Shown here: positions 8,053 through 16,347 of the stretch, piece by piece
Layout: the number at the start of each line of letters is the position of its first letter
How positions within the stretch are numbered: the stretch's first letter is position 1
DNA from: Thalassospira profundimaris
GTDB taxonomy: Bacteria; Pseudomonadota; Alphaproteobacteria; Rhodospirillales; Thalassospiraceae
DNA: 64,000 bases
Direction of reading: 5' to 3'
NCBI RefSeq assembly: GCF_003326795.1
Contig: NZ_JPWI01000001.1
Coordinates: 620,001 to 684,000, forward strand
Notes under the pieces: generated by a model
Databases searched by the model: none
What the model was told of the DNA's origin: nothing
Seen by the model: the letters and a program-made list of their open reading frames with translations, nothing else
Position numbers and translations under genes: made by a program

Positions 8053-11000
8053 ATGGAAACCGATCCGTTTTGGACCACAATCGTTGCACGGGCGGCAACG
8101 ATTGATGAAAGGTTGTCGGGAAAATACGTTCCGGTTCCTGCAGACAATTCGATGACGGACGGTTCGTCAGTCACGACAGATCAAACTCAGGCTGAATATC
8201 TGAAAAGATGGTGTGAATTTGCCAGCAATGGTGACCATGATCTGTTTACACGCAGGCTTGCGCGCGATGGGCTGAGTGAACGTGATGTTACACCGTTTCT
8301 GGGCAATGTTCGTCTAAGGGACGGCGAAGCGTTACCAGATTGGGTTCCGACGGCAATTTGGTTTCTCGATGCAATGATGGCAGGCGGGCAGGGCACGGAT
8401 ACAGAATGCCCAAGCGATATCGCTGAAACAGTACCATTTGCTGATCTGATCTGGCCTGCGGTGGTGCAAGCGCAAAGAATGCTTGGTGACCGGGCACCAA
8501 GTCCCCTGACATTACAGGCACAGGATGACCTGACCCTCGGGCTTGTCAGTCGTCTGTCGAAATTTGCCGAAGGTGCCTTTTTCGAAAGTTTCACAAGCTA
8601 TCGTCAGGCAGTCGGTATCGCACCCGATCAGGCGGCGGGAACCGGCGTATATGGTGCATTCAAAACGGCGTTATGCAGTGGTCCGTTGCGTAACCTGATT
8701 GCGGCGCGTCCGGTTCTGATCCGGATTCTGGCAACCGTGACGGATCACTGGATCGGGGCAACGCGCGAATTCCTTGAACGGCTTGAAAACGATCTTCCTG
8801 CATTGGCCGGACAATTCCCTGAGCTGGCGGATGCCCGGAAGGTTGCCAAAATTACGGCGGGTATTTCTGATCCGCATAATCATGGTCGTACGGTTCTTAT
8901 CCTGACCTTCGAAAATGATGCCAAAATTGTCTATAAGCCCCGCCCGGTTGACGCAGAATGCGCATGGAAGGAGCTGTCAGACTGGTTTGAAAAGGCCGGT
9001 TCCGATATTCGTCTTTGCGCCCCGAAGACCTGGGCGCGCGACGGGTATGGCTGGATGGGCTTTGTCAAAGCCAATGCCGATCTTTCACAGGATCAGGGAT
9101 CGGGTTTCTATCGGGCGGCCGGGCAATTACTGGCATTGATGTACTGTCTTAAGGGCAGTGACATGCATCATGAAAATTTCCTGATTGCGGATGGGCGCCC
9201 GGTTGTTATTGACCTTGAAACCCTGTTTCAGCCGGAACTGCGGTTGTTTTACGGGGCCGATCACGCCTTGCACGCCAAGGAACTGGCACAACATCGCCTT
9301 GATGGTGGCGTGAATGCGGTCGGCCTGTTACCCAAACGTAAAAATATTGCGGGCCACTGGATTGACGATGGCGGACTGGCGGTGGCGCAAACATGCATGG
9401 TCAAAGTTCCCACCCTGCGTCACATCAATCAGGATCAGATGGTCCTTGATCAGGTCGAACGTGAAGAATTGCTTTCGGGGATCGCACTGACCATTGGTGG
9501 CAAAGCCCCCGATATAGCCGACTTCCTTGACGATGTTTTGTCGGGTTTTGATGATGCGGTTGCCTTTTTGAGTGCTCACAAGGACGAACTGGTTGCCAGT
9601 GATGGTCCGCTTGCCGCTTTTGCCGGGGCAACAATCCGTCATGTCTTGCGCCCGACAGCCTATTATCAGGAGCTTGAACGGGCATCGCGCCAGCCACAAA
9701 ACCAGCAGGACGGGTTTGTCTGGAGCCTGAATTTCGAACGGCTGTGTCGCAAGGCGCGCTGGGATCTGGAAAATTATCCGGGATGGGCATTGCTTGGGGC
9801 TGAACGAACAGCTCTGGCCCGTCTGGACGTTCCGCTATTTACCGGAAAAACCGATCAGGATGGTATCTGGGCTGATGGCCGATTTCTGACCGATCAACTG
9901 ACGCAACGGTCGGTTTTGCCAACCATCGAAACGCGTATTGATCTGGTGACCGGCAATGCTGCGCAGGAACGGGCAATTATTCGGCAATCTTTCCTGGCAA
10001 CCTCACAAGCTTTCCTGCCATCGCGCCGTCCCTGGCAAAATGACAAGACGGTCGAGAACATCAAGGATGTGGCCCGAACCAAGGCATTTCAAATTGCCGA
10101 TATTGTGGCATCTCAGGCCATCATGATGGATGGAAGTGCCAGCTGGATAACGGCTGATATTACCGGTGATGGCAAGGGCCTTGAAGCACGGGTCATGGAT
10201 GAGGGGCTCTATGGCGGGACAGCGGGACAGGCACTGTTTTTTGCTGAATGTTACGGTGTTGATCCTGTGGGGAAATGGCGCGATCTGGCCGTGGCGACAC
10301 TGGAAGCCCCGCGTCAAATGGCCTTGGGAAATGCCAGTACAATGCCAAGGCCGGTCACGGCAATCGGCGGATTCGAAGGTGTTGCCGGACTTGTTTATGT
10401 TCTGACGCGATGTGCGGATCTTCTTGAAATGCCGGACCTGCTTGAAGACGCGGTTCGACTATGTGCACGGCTTGATGATCAGGCAATTGCATCAGACAAG
10501 GCGTTGGATGTGATTAGTGGCTCGGCCGGGGCTATCCTTGTTTTGTTGGCACTTTATGATGCGACGGGGAATTCCGGGGTGCTTGAACGTGCTGTCCGGT
10601 GTGGCCGGCATTTCCCCGAAAATCCGACGATGTGGAAAAGCGTTTCATCAACCACACTTGCGGGGATGTCGCATGGGGCTGCGGGCGTCGTTTATGCTCT
10701 TTTGAAACTTTATCAGGCGACAGGCGACAAAGCTTTCCTTGATCTTGCCAACAGTGGCTTGGCCTATGAAAGAGGGTTGTTTGATCCTGACCTGAAAGGC
10801 TGGCCGGATCTTCGGGATGATGCAAATCGGGTTGATCCGGTGCAATGGTGCCATGGTGCAGTTGGCATCGGTTTTGCCAGAATGGCGACCTTGCATATCC
10901 TTGATGATCCGATGATCCGGGCTGAAATTGATATGGCGATTGCTGCGACATTGTCGGTACCCGACGGTGGGCGCGATAATCTGTGTTGTGGCCATGCCGG

Positions 11001-11238
11001 ACGTTTTTCCATGCTGGCCTATGCAATGGATATGGGATTGGGCCCCGATAATCTTGAGACGGTGTTTAATCAACGTCTGTTGGCATGGATTTCAAGGCTT
11101 GATAGCGGGCAGATCGGATTGGCAGCCAGCGATGTCATGCTTCAGCACGGTCTGATGCAGGGTCTTTCGGGGATCGGACAGGCTTTGCTGGAAATTGGTT
11201 CACCGCCAAAGGTCAGGCCGGTTCTTCTGCTTGCATGA
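8053..11238 (+). CDS. lanM: Class II lanthipeptide synthetase LanM, ProcM-like zinc site
   Basis: 1,061 residues from ATG 8053 (METDPFW), preceded by AAGGGGAAC; an upstream in-frame start adds 39 residues without family character. The N-terminal dehydratase half is kinase-like: K295 in KIVYKPRP, and D370/H372/N375 in SDMHHENF with D387 in VIDLETL. It phosphorylates and eliminates Ser/Thr to Dha/Dhb. The C-terminal cyclase half begins ~718 (GLYGGTAG), with H874 in GMSHGAAG and zinc ligands C933 (WCHG), C978 and C979 (LCCGHAG). The usual Cys-Cys-His set is here Cys-Cys-Cys, the CCG signature of ProcM-like enzymes, which process many different precursors. It is followed at 114 bp by the first of four precursor genes. 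No LanT-type peptidase/exporter is adjacent. Confidence 0.95.
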   Translation: METDPFWTTIVARAATIDERLSGKYVPVPADNSMTDGSSVTTDQTQAEYLKRWCEFASNGDHDLFTRRLARDGLSERDVTPFLGNVRLRDGEALPDWVPTAIWFLDAMMAGGQGTDTECPSDIAETVPFADLIWPAVVQAQRMLGDRAPSPLTLQAQDDLTLGLVSRLSKFAEGAFFESFTSYRQAVGIAPDQAAGTGVYGAFKTALCSGPLRNLIAARPVLIRILATVTDHWIGATREFLERLENDLPALAGQFPELADARKVAKITAGISDPHNHGRTVLILTFENDAKIVYKPRPVDAECAWKELSDWFEKAGSDIRLCAPKTWARDGYGWMGFVKANADLSQDQGSGFYRAAGQLLALMYCLKGSDMHHENFLIADGRPVVIDLETLFQPELRLFYGADHALHAKELAQHRLDGGVNAVGLLPKRKNIAGHWIDDGGLAVAQTCMVKVPTLRHINQDQMVLDQVEREELLSGIALTIGGKAPDIADFLDDVLSGFDDAVAFLSAHKDELVASDGPLAAFAGATIRHVLRPTAYYQELERASRQPQNQQDGFVWSLNFERLCRKARWDLENYPGWALLGAERTALARLDVPLFTGKTDQDGIWADGRFLTDQLTQRSVLPTIETRIDLVTGNAAQERAIIRQSFLATSQAFLPSRRPWQNDKTVENIKDVARTKAFQIADIVASQAIMMDGSASWITADITGDGKGLEARVMDEGLYGGTAGQALFFAECYGVDPVGKWRDLAVATLEAPRQMALGNASTMPRPVTAIGGFEGVAGLVYVLTRCADLLEMPDLLEDAVRLCARLDDQAIASDKALDVISGSAGAILVLLALYDATGNSGVLERAVRCGRHFPENPTMWKSVSSTTLAGMSHGAAGVVYALLKLYQATGDKAFLDLANSGLAYERGLFDPDLKGWPDLRDDANRVDPVQWCHGAVGIGFARMATLHILDDPMIRAEIDMAIAATLSVPDGGRDNLCCGHAGRFSMLAYAMDMGLGPDNLETVFNQRLLAWISRLDSGQIGLAASDVMLQHGLMQGLSGIGQALLEIGSPPKVRPVLLLA

Positions 11239-11281
11239 TGTTCCCTTTGGGTGATGTGTATAGATGCAATTAAATCTTTAA

Positions 11282-11310
11282 TTGACATTGGGCTGCGGCG
11301 GGTAGCTAAT
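11282..11310 (+). promoter_or_regulatory. Promoter of precursor gene P1
   Basis: TTGACA, 17-bp spacer, GCTAAT; 42 bp from the -10 to the ATG. The same spacing recurs at P2, P3 and P4, which raises confidence above a lone match. Confidence 0.7.
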
Positions 11311-11352
11311 TCAATGGGCTGACTTTATTGAATTTCTACGGGAGAACGGTCA

Positions 11353-11682
11353 ATGACCATGAACCAAGTTTCGACGGGCACGTCACTTGATGTCTGGGCA
11401 CAGTCAGGTGGTGCTTTCAACGGTGCGATGACAGATATTTCCGGCTCAACAGACGCAACCCTTGCAAGTGCGCAGCCAAGCTTCGCCCGGGTTTGTGCAC
11501 CGGCAACCGAGACAGAATTAAATGCAGCTATGGTTACCGTTGGTTTTACATGTGGTGGCTGGGAACCTGAACTGAACGCAGCAGGACCTTCGATTGCTGT
11601 GTGTCGCGGCGGTGGCGGTTGGGAGCCCGAGCTGCAGTCGGCAGCATATACCCATTCGATTCAGTGCCGTGGCGGCTGGTAA
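11353..11682 (+). CDS. Lanthipeptide precursor P1 (four units)
   Basis: 109 residues, RBS GGGAGAA. Leader signature: L12, W15, AQSGGA at 16-21. Four units follow: TLASAQPS then C48; ELNAAMVT then C67; ELNAAGPS then C84; ELQSAAYT then C105. Units 2-4 are joined by GGWEPE linkers rich in Gly and Trp. Each unit offers one Ser/Thr at octad position 8 and one Cys 4-5 residues on, so LanM would make one (methyl)lanthionine per unit, four rings in all. There is no Lys in the whole protein. The leader is not of the Nif11 or nitrile-hydratase type that I would recognise. The gene has its own promoter and terminator. That the product is processed into one multi-ring peptide or several single-ring peptides cannot be told from sequence. 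Confidence 0.85.
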   Translation: MTMNQVSTGTSLDVWAQSGGAFNGAMTDISGSTDATLASAQPSFARVCAPATETELNAAMVTVGFTCGGWEPELNAAGPSIAVCRGGGGWEPELQSAAYTHSIQCRGGW

Positions 11683-11783
11683 CTAACAGCAGCTGGCAGA
11701 AACTGGCACAGGTGACTTCGTTACTTTTGGTGCCATTCCTGCAGGATACCTGAGAGCGGACCCGTGGTCTGAAATTGCGTTTA

Positions 11784-11815
11784 AAACGGGCTCTTCGTTT
11801 GAGCCCGTTTTTTGT
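11784..11815 (+). terminator. Terminator of P1
   Basis: AAACGGGCTC / GAGCCCGTTT stem with a 7-base loop and a T run, 100 bp after the P1 stop. The ~290 bp from here to P2 hold the P2 promoter and otherwise nothing supportable. Confidence 0.85.
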
Positions 11816-12032
11816 TCCAAGTTTCAAAACCATATCGTGACATCAAGCCTGAAACTGGGATTTTTCCGCATGAAGCCCCCTGGTTACGGGCGGTGCTTTC
11901 GGCGGAAAGATTTCAGAAAAGGCAGGCAGATTGATCTGCCCTTCTATTTAGGTTCCCTCTGCAAGTTGCTGATTTATAAATTTTTCGTATTGGTTTTGGT
12001 GTTTGTCCGGAGTGTGAGAGTTAAATCCCCGG

Positions 12033-12061
12033 TTGACTTTGTTCGGTTGCAAATCTCTAAT
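12033..12061 (+). promoter_or_regulatory. Promoter of precursor gene P2
   Basis: TTGACT, 17-bp spacer, TCTAAT; 42 bp from the -10 to the ATG at 12104, matching P1. Confidence 0.7.
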
Positions 12062-12103
12062 TTCCCTCGTTGTGTTTAACGAGTTCCTTTGGGAGAACAT
12101 AAA

Positions 12104-12376
12104 ATGACGCAGATGAATATTGCTGCAACAACGTCCCTTGATGCCTGGGCACAATCGGGTGGTGCTATTGTCGGCATGACGGAAACAGCGATTGCCACCG
12201 ACGAGGGATTGTATGCTGTGGCCTATACCGCTGATGCAATTTTCTCGCACGAACCGGCTCTGGAAATGAATGCTGCCGCCATTACAATTGGCACAGTTTG
12301 TTTGGGTCTGGGTGCAGAACTGAGTTCGGCTGCGCTGACTATGGGTATTCGCATAGCTTGTTCCATCGAACGTTAG
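12104..12376 (+). CDS. Lanthipeptide precursor P2 (two complete units, one without Cys)
   Basis: 90 residues from the ATG after GGGAGAAC; the upstream in-frame TTG overlaps the RBS and is rejected. Leader: L12, D13, W15, AQSGGAI at 16-22, nearly identical to P1. Units: GLYAVAYT (35-42) lacks the expected Cys, with Ser48 in its place; EMNAAAIT (54-61) then C66; ELSSAALT (72-79) then C86. Ring spans would be x4 and x6. The first unit keeps the octad register but not the ring-forming thiol, so it is either decayed or gives only a dehydrated residue. No Lys. Monocistronic by its own promoter and terminator. Function as LanM substrate is inferred from position, leader and unit structure. Confidence 0.83.
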   Translation: MTQMNIAATTSLDAWAQSGGAIVGMTETAIATDEGLYAVAYTADAIFSHEPALEMNAAAITIGTVCLGLGAELSSAALTMGIRIACSIER

Positions 12377-12514
12377 GCTACGACATTTACGGTTGGTAGT
12401 TGGCCTTCTTGCAGGTGTTGAGTCGAGCTTCAAGCTGTTGCAATCCCTGTCGGTGGTCTTGGGCCCGGCACATAGGGCTGGTAGTCAGCGCCGGACAGTT
12501 TTGAAATGATAGAG

Positions 12515-12544
12515 AAGGCGGGTCACTTTGAGCCCGCCTTTTTC
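12515..12544 (+). terminator. Terminator of P2
   Basis: AAGGCGGG / CCCGCCTT stem with a T run, 138 bp after the P2 stop. The sequence between stop and stem shows no further unit or gene. Confidence 0.75.
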
Positions 12545-12662
12545 CATTCAGGATGTGTTGACTGTTGCATCGATCCCCGTGATCAGGAAACCATCCCGTG
12601 TGCTGTTGCGTCACAAAGTTGGGGATATTGTCAGTTTTATCACCAGAAGTTGCCGCAACCAT

Positions 12663-12691
12663 TTGACTAATTTCCGGAATTGCCATTCAAT
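12663..12691 (+). promoter_or_regulatory. Promoter of precursor gene P3
   Basis: TTGACT, 17-bp spacer, TTCAAT; 42 bp from the -10 to the ATG at 12734. The -10 is identical to that of P4. Confidence 0.65.
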
Positions 12692-12733
12692 CAAAATGCA
12701 CGTCTGCTTTCGAAAAAAACAGGGAACACGAGT

Positions 12734-13063
12734 ATGAGCCGTATGGAAAACGTGACGACAGGTCCGATGGATATCTGGGCCCAAACCGGAGGTGCGATTG
12801 CGACGCCGGTTGCCAATGCCGATGATCATCAGGGCCAAGAAATGCAGTCAGCTATGCTGACGCGCTCGCCTCAGACCTGCTACAGCATCGATCAGGAAAT
12901 GGCGAATGGACAATATTCCGGTCATTTTCCGTTCTGTATCGAGCATGAAATTCAGGCTGCCCAGTATTCGCAGCAATTCCCGGTTTGCATTGATCAGGGT
13001 CAGGAATTGCAGTCTGCCATGCTGACGCGCTCACCACAAACCTGTTACAGCATTGGTCAGTAA
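12734..13063 (+). CDS. Lanthipeptide precursor P3 (four units, two with identical cores)
   Basis: 109 residues from the ATG after AGGGAA, which puts M12, W15 and GGA 19-21 in family register; an upstream in-frame ATG at 12680 breaks it. Four units: EMQSAMLT then C49; EMANGQYS then C68; EIQAAQYS then C85; ELQSAMLT then C104, all with five residues between Ser/Thr and Cys. Units 1 and 4 share the run QSAMLTRSPQTCYSI, while units 2 and 3 resemble each other (QYS..FP.C), giving an A-B-B'-A arrangement. No Lys. Many residues near the rings are Gln, Tyr, Phe and Pro, unlike the Gly-rich P1 and P4, so products of the same enzyme would differ strongly in chemistry. Confidence 0.85.
   Translation: MSRMENVTTGPMDIWAQTGGAIATPVANADDHQGQEMQSAMLTRSPQTCYSIDQEMANGQYSGHFPFCIEHEIQAAQYSQQFPVCIDQGQELQSAMLTRSPQTCYSIGQ
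12839..13054 (+). repeat. Internal core repeats of P3 (units 1 and 4)
   Basis: Codons at 12839-12889 and 13004-13054 encode the same 15-residue core. Seven of the codons differ at synonymous positions and none at non-synonymous positions within the core; the flanking residues differ (M/L before, D/G after). Confidence 0.9.
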
Positions 13064-13197
13064 CAGCTTCGGCAAGCTACACAGTTGCATTTAACGGCAA
13101 TCGCACTCCTTTGATAAAGGCGTGCGTAGTGGCTATGAGATGTGCCACGCATGAAGAATTCGGGGTTCGCAATACCCACGGTTACATGTCCGGTATC

Positions 13198-13229
13198 AGG
13201 AAGGCAGGTCCGCAATGGCCTGCCTTCCT
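13198..13229 (+). terminator. Stem-loop after P3, likely terminator
   Basis: AGGAAGGCAGG / CCTGCCTTCCT with a 10-base loop, 134 bp after the P3 stop; the T run is interrupted. The 300-bp gap between P3 and P4 otherwise holds only the P4 promoter. Confidence 0.6.
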
Positions 13230-13308
13230 TCCTATTGATGGGATACAACTTCAGGCGATAACCAGTTTGTTGAAAATGAAACAAATTCTCTGGTTTGATC
13301 TGTACTCG

Positions 13309-13337
13309 TTGACAATTTGTATTTGTTAATATTCAAT
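13309..13337 (+). promoter_or_regulatory. Promoter of precursor gene P4
   Basis: TTGACA, 17-bp spacer, TTCAAT; 41 bp from the -10 to the ATG at 13379. Confidence 0.7.
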
Positions 13338-13378
13338 CCTGAGGCGATTTTTATTCACAATATTCAGGGATAGTGAAC

Positions 13379-13660
13379 ATGGAACGGATGGAAGATGTGA
13401 GCCGGAGCTCGATGGCGGCATGGATGGCCCACGGTGGGGCAATTGCTCTGTCCATGGAGGCGGGGATAAACGAAGATTCCGGCATGGAAGCAGCGGCATT
13501 CACCTATGGCGGCGGGGCTTGCGGCGTGTCGAATGGTGATTCAGATATCCTTGCGGCTGCCGGATCAAATAGTATGGGACTGTGTCACGAAGTACCTCGT
13601 TCTGATCTTGAAATCAGTGCGGCTGCAGGGTCTTTGGGAATGGGACTTCGTTGCGGATAA
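13379..13660 (+). CDS. Lanthipeptide precursor P4 (three units)
   Basis: 93 residues from the ATG after CAGGGA; an in-frame GTG two codons earlier is less likely because it shifts the leader register. Leader: M12, W15, HGGAI at 18-22, the most divergent of the downstream four (A13 for D, M16-A17 for AQ). Units: GMEAAAFT (35-42) then C48; DILAAAGS (56-63) then C69; EISAAAGS (78-85) then C92. The segments between Ser/Thr and Cys are rich in Gly and Met (YGGGA, NSMGL, LGMGLR). No Lys; the chain ends one residue after the last Cys. It has its own promoter and shares a two-way terminator with ftsK. Confidence 0.83.
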   Translation: MERMEDVSRSSMAAWMAHGGAIALSMEAGINEDSGMEAAAFTYGGGACGVSNGDSDILAAAGSNSMGLCHEVPRSDLEISAAAGSLGMGLRCG

Positions 13661-13764
13661 CCATTAACTGATCGGGAAATAAGGGCCGCGACTTGTTCGG
13701 GGGTGCAAATTTTCTGGTCACTTAACCGGTTTCGTATATTGAATATCGGAAGATACACATTATT

Positions 13765-13795
13765 AAAAGGCAGGCTGAATTTCAGCCTGCCTTTT
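13765..13795. terminator. Bidirectional terminator between P4 and ftsK
   Basis: AAAAGGCAGGCTGAA / TTCAGCCTGCCTTTT, near-perfect and with A/T tracts on both sides. It closes P4 (plus) and the aminotransferase-ftsK unit (minus), and marks the right border of the lanthipeptide block. Confidence 0.88.
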
Positions 13796-13833
13796 ATTGT
13801 TGGTGCGTCCATGGAAAACGGGATTTATCCCGA

Positions 13834-16287
13834 TCAATATTCGTAAGGACTGCCATCCATATTTTCCATCAGCACTTCACGCTTGCCGACATGGTTGGCG
13901 GCGGAAACCACACCGTTTTCTTCCATCTGTTCGATGATGCGCGCGGCACGGTTATAGCCGATTGAAAGTTTGCGCTGGATGAAGCTTGTAGATGCCTTTT
14001 TCTCGCGCAGGACAATGCCGACGGCCTGATTATAAAGATCATCATCCGATCCGCCGCCTGCACCTGCATTGCCGCCACCCATATAGGCGGCCATCGGGTC
14101 TTCTTCGGGTTCTTCGGTGACGGTTTCAAGATAGGACGGGTCGCCCTGATCGCGCAGATGCTTGACGATGCTTTCGACTTCCTCGTCCGAGACGAACGGG
14201 CCGTGGACACGTTGCAAACGACCACCCTGACCCATGTAAAGCATATCCCCCTGACCCAGAAGCTGTTCGGCACCCATTTCACCAAGGATGGTGCGCGAGT
14301 CAATTTTCGAGGTCACGGAATAGGAAATACGTGTCGGGAAGTTGGCCTTGATCGTACCGGTGATCACGTCAACCGACGGGCGCTGGGTAGCCATAATAAG
14401 ATGCAGACCCGCCGCACGGGCCATCTGTGCCAGACGCTGGATCGATGCTTCGACATCCTTGCCTGCCACCAGCATCAGGTCGGCCATCTCGTCCACGATG
14501 ATGACGATGAATGGTAACGGCTCCATCGGCAATTCCTGATCTTCAAAGATCGGTTTGCCGGTTTCCGGGTCAAAGCCGGTCTGAACACGACGGGTAAGCT
14601 GCTCGCCCTTGGCGGAGGCTTCCTTGATGCGCTTGTTATAGCCTGCAATGTTACGCACGCCGACCTGGCTCATGGCACGATACCGGTCTTCCATTTCGCG
14701 CACCGCCCATTTCAGGGCAACAACTGCCTTGTGCGGATCGGTCACAACCGGGGTCAGAAGATGCGGGATGCCGTCATAAATCGACAGTTCGAGCATCTTC
14801 GGATCAATCATGATGAAGCGGCATTCTTCGGGCTTCAGGCGATAGAGCAATGACAGGATCATTGCGTTCACACCGACCGACTTACCCGAGCCGGTCGTAC
14901 CGGCAATCAGCAAGTGCGGCATCTTGGCAAGATCGGCAATCACCGGGGTGCCGCCAATATCCTTGCCAAGGCTCATATTCAGTTTGCCGGTATTCTTTTC
15001 AAAATCGCTGGAGGCCAGGATTTCATGCAGATGTACGGTTTCGCGCCGTGCATTTGGGAGCTCAATGCCAATAACGTTGCGCCCGGGCACTACGGCAACA
15101 CGGGCGGCAATCGCACTCATGGAGCGGGCGATATCATCGGCAAGGCCAATGACGCGTGAAGACTTAACACCGGCTGCCGGTTCAAGCTCGTAGAGTGTTA
15201 CAACCGGGCCCGGGCGAACCTGAACGATCTCGCCCTTTACGCCGAAATCCTGAAGCACAGTTTCAAGCAGACGGGCATTCTGTGCCAAGGCTTCCTGATC
15301 GATCTGATTGGCATCGGTGGGATCGGGTTCACCAAGCAGATCAAGCGGCGGGAAACGATATTCGTCCGATCCCAGATCAAAGGATGCCTGACGTTGGGCT
15401 GCGGCCTTCGGGCTCGGCTGCAGCTTGGCTGCCGGGGCGGCGACAATGTGAACAGGTGGTTCGTGATCGATACCATCATCATCGTCAAACGCGTCGTCTC
15501 CGTCATCGTCCGGTTCCATGTTCGGCTCGGAACGACGGGTGGAGATAACAGAACCCAGTTTGGATTTCGATTTATCAAGCGACGGTTCCTGCCGTGATCC
15601 CGGTGCACGTTTGGCAACCGGTTCATCGTTGCTGCCGGTCGGAATGACGGCACGGATACCCGCAATCACCTTGCCTGCGGTAAAGGACAGAGCACCGCCC
15701 AGACGAGCCCAATCCGAAAGCGAATAGGCCATGCAAAAGATGGTCAGGGCCATGCCAAGAAGCATTGACGCCAAGGCAATGATTGCGCGTGCACCCGGTA
15801 CGCCGATCATGGCAAATCCGGTCTGCAGTTTCGCAAGAAGAAGATCACCGGCAAAACCGCCAAGTCCCACGGTCAGCGGCCAGTGCATGCCCGGATGAAT
15901 AGCCGCCGCCGAAATCGCCACCAAAAGCAAGGCCAACGGCAATACCAGAAACCGTACCCACATCCAGCTAAACGGTTTGACCGCAATCAGACGCAAGCCC
16001 CAACCAAGCATCAGAACACTCAGAAGGGCCGACGCCAGACCAAGGGTGCGCAACATCAGATCCGCGCCATAAGCGCCAATAACACCCAGCGGGTTGAAAA
16101 TGGGGCCGCGGTCGGTTGCATGATTAAAGGACGGATCGCCCGGATGGAAGCCAATCAGCATGATGAACAGGGCAATGGCCAGAAACACCAGACCAAGGCC
16201 GCAAATCCGCAAACCGCTGCGCTTTAGCCAGGTCACAAGACTGCCGGGCATGAAGGCGGTTCCAAGAATGTTCGACTGACTGCTCAT
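13834..16287 (-). CDS. ftsK: DNA translocase FtsK
   Basis: 817 residues. Four to five membrane segments in the first ~200 residues anchor it at the septum. An acidic, low-complexity linker (~230-300) follows, then the RecA-like motor with Walker A GTTGSGKS (~465) and Walker [14 protein letters not shown] (~595). A C-terminal winged-helix gamma domain (~745-810) reads KOPS sequences on DNA. It pumps chromosome termini toward dif and activates XerCD during division. The length is typical of alphaproteobacterial FtsK, shorter than that of E. coli because of the short linker. The aminotransferase gene at 16348 lies only 60 bp upstream on the same strand, so the two probably form one transcript. 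Confidence 0.97.
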   Translation of the reverse strand: MSSQSNILGTAFMPGSLVTWLKRSGLRICGLGLVFLAIALFIMLIGFHPGDPSFNHATDRGPIFNPLGVIGAYGADLMLRTLGLASALLSVLMLGWGLRLIAVKPFSWMWVRFLVLPLALLLVAISAAAIHPGMHWPLTVGLGGFAGDLLLAKLQTGFAMIGVPGARAIIALASMLLGMALTIFCMAYSLSDWARLGGALSFTAGKVIAGIRAVIPTGSNDEPVAKRAPGSRQEPSLDKSKSKLGSVISTRRSEPNMEPDDDGDDAFDDDDGIDHEPPVHIVAAPAAKLQPSPKAAAQRQASFDLGSDEYRFPPLDLLGEPDPTDANQIDQEALAQNARLLETVLQDFGVKGEIVQVRPGPVVTLYELEPAAGVKSSRVIGLADDIARSMSAIAARVAVVPGRNVIGIELPNARRETVHLHEILASSDFEKNTGKLNMSLGKDIGGTPVIADLAKMPHLLIAGTTGSGKSVGVNAMILSLLYRLKPEECRFIMIDPKMLELSIYDGIPHLLTPVVTDPHKAVVALKWAVREMEDRYRAMSQVGVRNIAGYNKRIKEASAKGEQLTRRVQTGFDPETGKPIFEDQELPMEPLPFIVIIVDEMADLMLVAGKDVEASIQRLAQMARAAGLHLIMATQRPSVDVITGTIKANFPTRISYSVTSKIDSRTILGEMGAEQLLGQGDMLYMGQGGRLQRVHGPFVSDEEVESIVKHLRDQGDPSYLETVTEEPEEDPMAAYMGGGNAGAGGGSDDDLYNQAVGIVLREKKASTSFIQRKLSIGYNRAARIIEQMEENGVVSAANHVGKREVLMENMDGSPYEY

Positions 16288-16347
16288 CTGGGTATCCGTT
16301 CTGGTTAGGTCCTGTTTGGGTTTAATGACTGCTTTGGCGCGAAAGGC

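Noticed and set aside
11683-12032. Possible further precursor units in the gaps between P1-P4
   Set aside because: All frames in the four gaps were read; none shows the leader signature or the octad with Cys.
12680-12733. An N-terminal extension of precursor P3 from an earlier in-frame ATG
   Set aside because: It lies over the promoter -10 region and breaks the leader register shared by all five precursors; the ATG at 12734 has the RBS.
2094-13795. The lanthipeptide block as a mobile genomic island
   Set aside because: No integrase, transposase, direct repeats at the borders or tRNA insertion site; base composition is not visibly different. Gain by transfer remains possible but is unsupported.
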